Source: Chloroflexota bacterium (GTDB taxonomy: Bacteria > Chloroflexota > Dehalococcoidia > Bin125). From it: DNA of 11,042 bases. The stretch is from NCBI GenBank assembly GCA_026707335.1, contig JAPOXB010000126.1, forward strand, positions 9,096 to 20,137, read 5' to 3'. The notes beneath the pieces were generated by a model. That model saw only the letters and a program-made list of their open reading frames with translations, was not told the DNA's origin and did no database searches. The translations under genes were made by a program, and so were the position numbers. Positions 1 through 8,961 of the stretch are shown in pieces; positions within the stretch are counted from its first letter, which is position 1; the number at the start of each line of letters is the position of its first letter.

Positions 1-242
1 TTGTCCTCGAACCAGAGGGCGTTGACCTCGGTGAAGGCCTCCCACTCCTCCGGGACGTCGTCTTCGGAGAAGATCGCCGTCACGGGGCAGGCGGGCTCAC
101 AGGCGCCGCAGTCGATGCATTCATCCGGGCTGATGAAGAGGATGCGGTCCTCCTCGTCCGCGTGGATGCAGTCGACCGGGCAAACCTCGACGCAGGACTG
201 GTCCTTCACGTCGATGCACGGCTCGGTGATTACGTACGTCAT
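1..242 (-). CDS. 7Fe ferredoxin ([3Fe-4S]/[4Fe-4S]), 3' end cut by window edge
   Basis: Small soluble electron carrier; 80 codons are visible before the window edge. Seen: starts MTYVITEPC and carries C9, C17, C21-P, then C42-x2-C45-x2-C48-x3-C52-P. By analogy with Azotobacter FdI-type proteins, C9, C17 and C52 should bind a [3Fe-4S] cluster and C21, C42, C45 and C48 a [4Fe-4S] cluster; C25 matches the extra free cysteine of that family. The acidic tail after C52 (DDVPEEW, then NALWFED) is typical of the FdxA-like group in Actinobacteria and Chloroflexota. Family members are about 80-110 residues, so few residues should be missing. The ATG at 242 has a strong GGGGAGGT 4 nt upstream and a well-formed promoter at 303-331. 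It is co-directional with uvrA but apparently transcribed separately. Redox partner unknown. Confidence 0.93.
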   Translation of the reverse strand, partial: MTYVITEPCIDVKDQSCVEVCPVDCIHADEEDRILFISPDECIDCGACEPACPVTAIFSEDDVPEEWEAFTEVNALWFED

Positions 243-246
243 GAGT

Positions 247-254
247 ACCTCCCC
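247..254 (-). promoter_or_regulatory. Shine-Dalgarno site of the ferredoxin gene
   Basis: Minus-strand GGGGAGGT, with a 4-nt spacer (ACTC) before the ATG at 242-240. It fixes the ferredoxin start. Confidence 0.85.
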
Positions 255-302
255 AAAGCGGACCGGCAAGTCCGGGTGCTGCCGCCGTCCCGACCTGATC
301 TT

Positions 303-331
303 CTTATAGCCCCACGCTCCGATCAGGGCAA
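303..331 (-). promoter_or_regulatory. Sigma-70-type promoter of the ferredoxin gene
   Basis: On the minus strand, TTGCCC (331-326) is followed after exactly 17 nt by TATAAG (308-303). The predicted transcription start is near 296, giving a leader of about 54 nt that contains the Shine-Dalgarno site. Four of six bases match consensus in the -35 box and five of six in the -10 box. Prediction from sequence only. Confidence 0.65.
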
Positions 332-335
332 CACC

Positions 336-361
336 CCCCGGCGAGGCGAAGCGCCACGGGG
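336..361 (-). terminator. GC-rich hairpin downstream of uvrA, possible terminator
   Basis: CCCCGGCG (336-343) can pair with CGCC (352-355) plus GGGG (358-361), leaving a 2-nt bulge. It lies about 60 nt past the uvrA stop and next to the ferredoxin -35 box. There is no T-tract on either strand, so termination is only a possibility. Confidence 0.25.
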
Positions 362-420
362 ACACGGAACGTCATAACGGGAGTAGCCGGATCGCCGGGC
401 ACGACCGCCAGACTGAGCGC

Positions 421-3426
<3,006 letters not shown>

Positions 3427-3433
3427 GCGCGAT

Positions 3434-3439
3434 CCCTCC
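3434..3439 (-). promoter_or_regulatory. Shine-Dalgarno site deciding the uvrA GTG start
   Basis: Minus-strand GGAGGG, 7 nt before the GTG at 3426-3424. It supports the 1001-residue form over the longer ATG form from 3531. Confidence 0.75.
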
Positions 3440-3481
3440 GCTGCGGGGCCCGCTCGCCGGGGCGCCGGCTCAGGCGCGCCG

Positions 3482-3490
3482 ATCGTATCA
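3482..3490 (-). promoter_or_regulatory. Candidate extended -10 promoter of uvrA
   Basis: The minus strand reads TG-A-TACGAT (3490 to 3482), an extended -10 with no clear -35 box at 16-18 nt. Predicted transcription start near 3475, leader about 50 nt. I saw no convincing LexA box in the 119-bp divergent spacer, so SOS control is not supported by eye. Confidence 0.4.
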
Positions 3491-3533
3491 GGGCCGACCG
3501 GATTCCATCCGGGGCCGACGGAGAAGCGCACCG

Positions 3534-3539
3534 AGGGGG
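3534..3539 (+). promoter_or_regulatory. Shine-Dalgarno site of the exported CxxC protein
   Basis: AGGGGG, 6 nt before the ATG at 3546. No clear promoter was found upstream on the plus strand. Confidence 0.6.
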
Positions 3540-3545
3540 ACCGCC

Positions 3546-4160
3546 ATGACCGATCGTGCGTCCCGCCGTCGCGCCGCCGCGATCCGGCGCGGGTTGGTGC
3601 TCGTGGGCGTCCTGGCCGCGCTCTGGCTGGGCGGCGCGCGGCCGGGCGCCGCCCAATCGCCCCCCGACGACCCTGCCTTCGTCACCTTGCTCAACCTCAC
3701 GTCCAGCTCCCGCGTCGTCGATGTGCTCCACCTGCCGGCCAGCGACCGCGATCACCACACGGTCGACGCGGAGGAGCGCGTGACGTTCGAGGTCACCGCC
3801 GCCGAGGAACCCATCGACATGATGGCCCGTTGCCGAGGCTGCCACTCCGTGCGCTTCGCCGTCGCGGGCGGCCAGCGGCTCATCGTATTGTTGGTGCCGC
3901 AGGACGCGCCGGCCATCGCCCGCGCCGACCTGAACATCGTGAACGAGGGCGACGGCCGCCGCCGGGGCGTCGTACGCACCGGCTCAATCGCGGGCGAAGG
4001 TCGCACCCTGCTCCCGTTCGACCTGGGCGTCGGCGAGGAGATCCGCGTCGGCCTGCGTACCGCCGGCGCCGTCATCGACCTCAATCTGACCTGCTTCGGC
4101 TGCGGCTCCCAACGCCTCCGCGTGACCGACGCCGTCGAACTGGATGTCGTCATCGAGTGA
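3546..4160 (+). CDS. Exported protein with two CxxC repeats, function unknown
   Basis: 204 aa; not recognised. Seen: an Arg-rich N-terminus (SRRRAAAIRR), a hydrophobic stretch (residues 16-31) and PGAAQ, which fit a signal peptide cut after about A36. The mature part (about 168 aa) looks beta-rich and repeats itself. A segment around EERVTFEVT...ID ending in C96-R-G-C99-H-S-x-R resembles a later segment EEIRVGLRT...ID ending in C183-F-G-C186-G-S-x-R; the shared pattern is ID-x4-C-x-G-C-x-S-x-R-x2-V. The first copy happens to be a CxxCH haem-c-type motif, but the second lacks the His, so a disulfide or a shared metal site is at least as likely. Divergent from uvrA and 34 bp before polA, which has its own promoter, so no functional link to repair is implied. 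Expected outside the cytoplasmic membrane. Confidence 0.85.
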   Translation: MTDRASRRRAAAIRRGLVLVGVLAALWLGGARPGAAQSPPDDPAFVTLLNLTSSSRVVDVLHLPASDRDHHTVDAEERVTFEVTAAEEPIDMMARCRGCHSVRFAVAGGQRLIVLLVPQDAPAIARADLNIVNEGDGRRRGVVRTGSIAGEGRTLLPFDLGVGEEIRVGLRTAGAVIDLNLTCFGCGSQRLRVTDAVELDVVIE

Positions 4161-4182
4161 TCGGCGGCACGAGTGTGGGCCA

Positions 4183-4188
4183 TATACT
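4183..4188 (+). promoter_or_regulatory. -10 element of polA, predicting a leaderless transcript
   Basis: TATACT ends 6 nt before the GTG at 4195, so +1 should fall on the start codon. There is no purine-rich Shine-Dalgarno site in between and no obvious -35 box. Confidence 0.6.
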
Positions 4189-4194
4189 CGCCTC

Positions 4195-7002
4195 GTGACC
4201 ACCGACGCCGCACCGCCGCCCGCCGCCCGCTTCGTGATCCTCGACGGCCACGCGATCATCTTTCGCGCCTATTTCGCGCTCCGGGAGGTGCAGCCGTTCA
4301 GCGTCAAGCGCACCGGCGAGGAGACGACCGCCGTCTACGGCTTCGCCAACACGCTGCTGCGCATCGCGCGGGAGTTGCAGCCCACTCACCTCGCCGTCGC
4401 CATGGACACCGACGCGCCCACCTTCCGCCACGACGCCGACAGCGCCTACAAGGCCCACCGCGATCCGATCCCGGAGGCCCTTCCCCCCCAGATCGAGCGC
4501 TGCCGGCAGATCGTCGAGGCGTTCGGCATCCCGCTCTACGAGGCCGACGGCTGGGAGGCGGACGACGTCCTCGCCACGATCGCCGACCAGGCGGCGGAGC
4601 AGGGGCTGGAGACGTGGATCGGCACGCTCGACAGCGACCTGCTCCAACTGGTGCGCGAGGGCATCCACGTCTACATGTACCGGCCCTACCAGCGCGACAC
4701 CGTCATCTACGACAGCCCGGCCAAGGTCCGGGAGCGATACGGCATCGACCCTGTGCAGGTGATCGACTACAAGGGCCTCAAGGGCGACACCTCCGACAAC
4801 ATCCCCGGCGTGCCCGGCATCGGCGACAAAACGGCCGTCAAGCTGCTCAACGAGTACCGCACGATCGAGGAGATCTACGCCAACCTCGACGCCGTCACGC
4901 CGGCCCGCGCGCAGACCGCGCTGCGAGAGCACGAGGATCTCGCCCGCCACTCCAAGCACATGGCGGCCATCCGCCACGACGCCCCCGTCAGACTCGATGT
5001 GGAGGCCGCCGCGCTCGCCGATTTCGACGAGGCGCCGGTGGTCGAGCTGTTCGGCGAGTTGGAGTTCCGCAGCCTCGTCGAGCGCCTGGAGGAGTGGCCC
5101 GCGGCCGGCCGCCGGCCCGCTGCCGACGACACGCCTCCCGTCGAGTACGCGACCGTCACGACGGCCGCCGGGCTCGGCGAGTGGCTGGATCGGGCGCGGG
5201 CGGCCGATCTCGTCGCGGTCGGCCTGGAGACGTCTGGACCCGATCCCATGGCCTGCGACGTCGCGGGCTACGCGCTGGCCGTCGCGGCCGGCGAGGCCTG
5301 CTACGTCCCCGTCCGCCACGCGCCGCCCACAGACGCCGGCGGCCAGGTCATGATGCTGCCCGCCGATCCCGGCCTGACCCCGGACGAGGCCCGCGACCTG
5401 CTTCGCCCCCTGCTTGAGGACGACACCGTCGCCAAGACGCTGCACGGCGCGAAATTCGCGATGAAGGTGCTCGCCAACGAGGGGGTGACGCTGCGCGGGG
5501 TGACCCGTGACACGCTGATCGAGGCCTACCTGCTGGGCGCGTCGACCACGGCGCTGCCGGCGCTCGCGAGCGAACGCCTCGGGTTGAAGATCGCGCAGCG
5601 GTCGGAGGTCGTCGGCACGGGCAGGAAGCAGATCGCCTTCACCGACCTCCCCGCCGACGTGGCCGCGTCCTACGCCGCCGCCCGCGCCGACGCCGCGCTG
5701 CGCCTCGCGGGCGCCCTCGCCGCGGACTTGGCGGCGGAGGAGCAGATCTCCCGGCTCTACGACGAACTGGAGCTGCCGCTGGTCGGCGTCCTCGCCGGTA
5801 TGGAGCGCCGCGGCGTCACGCTCGACCCGGACGCCTTCTCGCAACTCGCGCAGGATCTCGAATCCGAAGTCGTCACGACCGAGAAGACGATCTACGACGC
5901 CGTCGGCCACGAGTTCAACATCGGCTCCCCGAAGCAGCTGAGTGGGGTTCTCTTCGAGGAGTTGGGGCTGCCCAAGACCCGCAAGACGACGCAGGGCTAC
6001 ACGACCGACGCTCAGGCGCTGGAGCGCATCAAGGGCGACCACGCCGTCATCCGTCAGGTGCTCCATTACCGCGAGCTCAGCAAGCTCAAGTCCACCTACG
6101 TTGACTCGCTGCCCCAGCTGATCAACCCCGGCACCGGCCGCATCCACACCGACTACAACCAGGCCGTCGCGGCCACCGGCCGGCTCTCCTCGGAGAACCC
6201 CAACCTGCAGAACATCCCGGTCCGCACCGAGCAGGGCCGCGCCATCCGGGCCGCCTTCGTCGCGCGGCCCGCCGACGGCGACGCCGGCTCCGACGTCATC
6301 TTCCTCGGCGCCGACTACTCGCAGATCGAGTTGCGGGTCCTGGCCCATCTCTCGCAGGACCCGCATCTGATCGAGGCCTTCCAGAACGAAGAGGACATCC
6401 ACGCCGCCACCGCGTCCGGGGTCTACGGCGTCGCCCCCGAGGACGTGGAGCCGGAGATGCGGCGCATCGCCAAGATGATGAACTTCGGCGTGATCTACGG
6501 CCTCAGCGCGCATGGACTCACGCAGCGGTCGGGCATGGATCGGCGCGACGCGCAAGCCTTCATCGACGCGTACTTCGAACGCTTCGCCCGCGTGGCGGAG
6601 TACATCGAGGAGGTCAAGCAGTCGACCCGCGAGCTGGGCTACGCCGAGACGCTGCTGGGCCGCCGCCGCTACATCCCGGAGATCCGCTCCAACAACTTCC
6701 AGGCGCGCTCCGCCGCCGAGCGCGTCGCGGTGAACATGCCCGTGCAGGGAACCGCCGCCGACGTCATGAAGCGCGCCATGCTCGACGTCGATCGGGCCAT
6801 CGCGGAGCGGGAACTGGCGGGGCGCATGATCCTTCAGGTCCACGACGAACTGATCCTGGAACTGCCGCCGGCCGAGGTCGATGAGATGGCGGGACTGCTG
6901 CAGGCGCTCATGCCGCAGGCGATCGAGATGGTCGTGCCGCTCAAGATCGAGATGAAGAGCGGGCCCAACTGGCGCGACATGGATCCGCTGGCCGTGCCCT
7001 GA
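4195..7002 (+). CDS. polA: DNA polymerase I
   Basis: Repair and Okazaki-fragment polymerase; 935 aa from GTG 4195. An in-frame ATG at 4144 lies inside the upstream gene and adds 17 unlikely residues, while the -10 box at 4183 points to the GTG. Domains: 5'-nuclease in about the first 300 residues (D17-G, the ADDV metal-site motif, and a GDTSDNIPG-GIGDKTA helix-hairpin-helix region); 3'-5' exonuclease-like domain about 320-505; polymerase about 520-935. The polymerase is intact: TGRLSS...NLQNIPVR, motif A DYSQIE (D707), motif B with K760 and F764 in NFGVIYG, motif C VHDEL (D884). The proofreading site is not: aligned to E. coli, D355 is G343 (E345 is kept), D424 is A422 and D501 is R497. This gives a proofreading-deficient enzyme of the Taq type, expected to act with UvrA-dependent and Fpg-dependent repair. 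Confidence 0.97.
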   Translation: MTTDAAPPPAARFVILDGHAIIFRAYFALREVQPFSVKRTGEETTAVYGFANTLLRIARELQPTHLAVAMDTDAPTFRHDADSAYKAHRDPIPEALPPQIERCRQIVEAFGIPLYEADGWEADDVLATIADQAAEQGLETWIGTLDSDLLQLVREGIHVYMYRPYQRDTVIYDSPAKVRERYGIDPVQVIDYKGLKGDTSDNIPGVPGIGDKTAVKLLNEYRTIEEIYANLDAVTPARAQTALREHEDLARHSKHMAAIRHDAPVRLDVEAAALADFDEAPVVELFGELEFRSLVERLEEWPAAGRRPAADDTPPVEYATVTTAAGLGEWLDRARAADLVAVGLETSGPDPMACDVAGYALAVAAGEACYVPVRHAPPTDAGGQVMMLPADPGLTPDEARDLLRPLLEDDTVAKTLHGAKFAMKVLANEGVTLRGVTRDTLIEAYLLGASTTALPALASERLGLKIAQRSEVVGTGRKQIAFTDLPADVAASYAAARADAALRLAGALAADLAAEEQISRLYDELELPLVGVLAGMERRGVTLDPDAFSQLAQDLESEVVTTEKTIYDAVGHEFNIGSPKQLSGVLFEELGLPKTRKTTQGYTTDAQALERIKGDHAVIRQVLHYRELSKLKSTYVDSLPQLINPGTGRIHTDYNQAVAATGRLSSENPNLQNIPVRTEQGRAIRAAFVARPADGDAGSDVIFLGADYSQIELRVLAHLSQDPHLIEAFQNEEDIHAATASGVYGVAPEDVEPEMRRIAKMMNFGVIYGLSAHGLTQRSGMDRRDAQAFIDAYFERFARVAEYIEEVKQSTRELGYAETLLGRRRYIPEIRSNNFQARSAAERVAVNMPVQGTAADVMKRAMLDVDRAIAERELAGRMILQVHDELILELPPAEVDEMAGLLQALMPQAIEMVVPLKIEMKSGPNWRDMDPLAVP

Positions 7003-7055
7003 TCCCGCGCATTGGGCGCACGCCGCGCCGGCCCTCCCCGTGTCCGGCGAATCTT

Positions 7056-7064
7056 TGCTAGGCT
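7056..7064 (+). promoter_or_regulatory. Extended -10 promoter of the DUF6159-like gene, leaderless
   Basis: TG-C-TAGGCT ends 6 nt before the ATG at 7071, placing +1 on the A of ATG. No Shine-Dalgarno site is present. It shares TGCTAG-CTC with the fpg promoter. Confidence 0.6.
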
Positions 7065-7070
7065 CAGCGC

Positions 7071-7946
7071 ATGTTCGCAGGAATCTTTCGCACCTTCTCC
7101 AACACGTGGAGCATCATCAAGACCTCCATGGTCGTGCTCCGAAAAGACAAGGAGCTGCTGCTCTTCCCGCTGATGTCGTTTATCGGCGTCGGGATCGTCG
7201 TCGGCGTCGCCGCGATCGCGTTCCTCGCGCTCGGTTCCTTCGATCGCATTAGCAGCAGCACCGCCGGCGGCGGCGAAGCGCAACTGCAGATCGGCGACGC
7301 GATCGTGGCGGTCATCGCCCTGTTCGCCGCCATCACCATCATCACCTACTTCAACGCCGCCCTCATGGGGGCGGCGCGCCACCGCCTCAAGGGCGGCGAC
7401 CCCAACGTCTTCACCGGCTTCGCCGCTGTCAACAAGAACGTTTCCGGCGTCATTGGCTGGTCCTTCATCTCGACGATCATCTTCATCGCCCTGACCTACG
7501 CCCGCAGCGTCGCCGAGGACAACTTCATCGCGCGCATCATCATCGACATCATGGGCGCCATCTGGGCCTACATGACGTTCTTCGTCGTGCCCATCCTCAT
7601 CGTCGAGCACGTGGGCCCCATCGAGGCCATCAAGCGCTCCAAGAGCTACTTCACCCGCACCTGGGGCGAGCAGTTGGTGTCGGGCTTCGGGTTCGGGATC
7701 TTCCGCTTCCTCGCCGTGATCCCCGGGGTCGCGATCGGCGCGGCGGTCGGGGCGATCTCCCCCGTGGCCGGGATCATCGTCGCGATCCCGCTCGTCGCGA
7801 TCGGCCTGGCGGTGGTCAACGCGCTGGAGGGCATCTTCAAGATGGCGCTCTACGAGCAGGTCGTCGAGAACGTCCAGCCGCAGTTCTTCGAGCCGGAAGT
7901 CCTGCAGAACGCCTACCACCCCAAGGGCGTCGAGGCGTACCGCTAG
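7071..7946 (+). CDS. DUF6159-like integral membrane protein
   Basis: 291 aa. The N-terminal pattern (MVVLRKDKELLLFPLMS, residues 20-36) is what I recall for DUF6159, a membrane family of unknown function. About six hydrophobic segments are visible: roughly 30-54, 77-102, 127-144, 156-178, 208-228 and 230-255. A conserved-looking cytoplasmic-type segment follows the fourth (IEAIKRSKSYFTRTWGEQ, about 184-201), as in related multi-pass families in which an EA-x-x-RS motif precedes a Trp-Gly. No catalytic motif is evident. It separates polA from fpg and has its own predicted leaderless promoter and a downstream hairpin, so it looks monocistronic. No secretion signal is seen beyond the first transmembrane segment. 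Family call from memory, function unknown. Confidence 0.88.
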   Translation: MFAGIFRTFSNTWSIIKTSMVVLRKDKELLLFPLMSFIGVGIVVGVAAIAFLALGSFDRISSSTAGGGEAQLQIGDAIVAVIALFAAITIITYFNAALMGAARHRLKGGDPNVFTGFAAVNKNVSGVIGWSFISTIIFIALTYARSVAEDNFIARIIIDIMGAIWAYMTFFVVPILIVEHVGPIEAIKRSKSYFTRTWGEQLVSGFGFGIFRFLAVIPGVAIGAAVGAISPVAGIIVAIPLVAIGLAVVNALEGIFKMALYEQVVENVQPQFFEPEVLQNAYHPKGVEAYR

Positions 7947-7977
7947 GCGCGCGTCAGCGACGGACACACGCATCGAA

Positions 7978-7999
7978 GGGGCCGCCGGCGGGTGGCCCC
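7978..7999 (+). terminator. GC-rich hairpin after the DUF6159-like gene
   Basis: GGGGCCGCC (7978-7986) pairs with 7991-7999 over 9 bp including one G-T, around a 4-nt loop. It starts 31 nt after the stop codon and ends before the fpg promoter, the right place for a terminator. There is no T-tract, so it is an L-shaped or attenuated hairpin at best. Confidence 0.45.
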
Positions 8000-8019
8000 C
8001 GTCACGTCCGGGGCCTCGC

Positions 8020-8028
8020 TGCTAGCCT
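8020..8028 (+). promoter_or_regulatory. Extended -10 promoter of fpg, leaderless
   Basis: TG-C-TAGCCT ends 6 nt before the ATG at 8035, so +1 falls on the start codon. No Shine-Dalgarno site. The 13-mer CGCTGCTAGCCTC (8017-8029) recurs exactly at 8916-8928. Confidence 0.6.
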
Positions 8029-8034
8029 CAAGCC

Positions 8035-8961
8035 ATGCCCGAGTTGCCCGAGGTCGAGACGACGCGGCGCGATCTGGCGGCGCGCATCGTCGGCCGCACC
8101 ATCACCGACTTCGCCCTGCTGCCCGGCGCGGAGCGGCTGCTGCGCGGCGTCCCGGCCGCCGCCCTGCGCGACCGGCTGTGCGGCGCCACGATCACCGACG
8201 TCGGCCGGCACGGCAAGTACCTGCTGATCGGCCTCGGTGATGGACCGATCCTCGTCGTCCACCTGCGGATGACCGGTTCGCTCCGCCACCGCCGCCTGGG
8301 CGCTCCGCCCGACGACTTCCTGCGCGCCCGTCTCCCCCTCGACGACGGCAGCGAGTTGCGTTTCGTCGACGTCCGCAAGTTTGGCACGCTCGACCTCGTC
8401 GACGACCCGGCCGAGGCGCTCTCCAAGCTCGGCCCGGACGCGATCGATCCCGCCTTCGACCTCAAGGCGCTGTGGCAGGGGCTGCGCGGCCGCCGCGCCC
8501 CCGTCAAGTCGATGCTGCTCGATCAACGCTTCGTCGCCGGGATCGGCAACATCTACGCCGACGAAGCGCTCTTCCTCGCCCGCCTCCACCCCGAAGCCCC
8601 GTCCGGGTCGCTCCGCCCCGCCGAGCGGGCCGCCCTGCATGCCGCCATCGGGCAGGTCCTCCGCGACGGGATCGCCAATCGTGGGGCCTCCTTCCGCGAC
8701 TACACCGACGCCGACGGCGCCGAGGGCGGACAACAGTACTTCGTGCGCGTCTTCCGCCGCACCGACCAGCCCTGCGACGATTGTGATGCCACGATCCGCC
8801 GCAGCATCGTCGGCGGGCGGGCATCGCACTGGTGCCCGCGCTGCCAGCCGGCCGCGCAGAAGCGCCGCCGTGTCAGGTCGACCCGCCGGCCCGCGGCGCG
8901 CCGGGCCCGGTCCGCCGCTGCTAGCCTCTCCCCCACCACGCCGGATGGGAGCGCCCCCTGA
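8035..8961 (+). CDS. mutM: Formamidopyrimidine-DNA glycosylase
   Basis: Bifunctional glycosylase/AP lyase (Fpg/MutM) that removes 8-oxoguanine and FaPy lesions in base excision repair. 308 aa. Seen: MPELPEVETTRR N-terminus, with P2 as the Schiff-base nucleophile and E3; catalytic-type K61 in HGKYL; HLRMTGSL; DVRKFG; the helix-two-turn-helix region AGIGNIYADEALF; and a C-terminal zinc finger C247-x2-C250...C267-x2-C270 with R262. PELPEVET separates it from Nei. Typical length is about 270-290; here about 38 residues follow C270, rich in Arg then Ala/Ser/Pro, and this tail is encoded by DNA that also carries the promoter-like 13-mer for the next gene. The start is fixed because Pro must follow Met directly. 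The stop TGA overlaps a possible CTG start of the next gene. Product from Pol I-type repair synthesis would complete the pathway. Confidence 0.97.
   Translation: MPELPEVETTRRDLAARIVGRTITDFALLPGAERLLRGVPAAALRDRLCGATITDVGRHGKYLLIGLGDGPILVVHLRMTGSLRHRRLGAPPDDFLRARLPLDDGSELRFVDVRKFGTLDLVDDPAEALSKLGPDAIDPAFDLKALWQGLRGRRAPVKSMLLDQRFVAGIGNIYADEALFLARLHPEAPSGSLRPAERAALHAAIGQVLRDGIANRGASFRDYTDADGAEGGQQYFVRVFRRTDQPCDDCDATIRRSIVGGRASHWCPRCQPAAQKRRRVRSTRRPAARRARSAAASLSPTTPDGSAP
8919..8927 (+). promoter_or_regulatory. Promoter-like extended -10 inside the fpg 3' end
   Basis: TG-C-TAGCCT in the same 13-bp context as the fpg promoter (8916-8928). By the spacing of the other promoters, +1 would be near 8934, 24 nt before the CTG at 8958. 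Its TAG is also the last in-frame stop upstream of the next gene. Confidence 0.45.
8947..8951 (+). promoter_or_regulatory. Shine-Dalgarno-like site before the CTG candidate start
   Basis: GGGAG, then 6 nt, then CTG at 8958-8960. It is the main reason to prefer this CTG over other near-cognate codons. Confidence 0.4.

Noticed and set aside
1..309. Plus-strand open frame at the left edge
   Set aside because: The minus strand encodes a clear 7Fe ferredoxin with its own promoter and Shine-Dalgarno site; the plus frame is Ser/Met-rich shadow.
3427..3531. N-terminal extension of UvrA from ATG 3531
   Set aside because: The 35 added residues are Pro/Gly/Ala-rich and unlike UvrA; GTG 3426 has GGAGGG upstream and gives the family N-terminus.
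3831..3845. Calling the exported protein a cytochrome c from CRGCH
   Set aside because: There is only one CxxCH, no obvious distal Met or His ligand pattern, and the duplicate motif (CFGCG) lacks the His, so the match may be incidental.
4144..4194. Longer polA from ATG 4144
   Set aside because: It would overlap the 3' end of the exported-protein gene and add an unconserved segment; the -10 box at 4183 would then lie inside the gene.
4150..6843. Very long minus-strand open frame (897 codons) opposite polA
   Set aside because: It is an antisense shadow of polA: low-complexity Val/Asp/Gly/Arg composition, no domain, and polA motifs are unambiguous on the plus strand.
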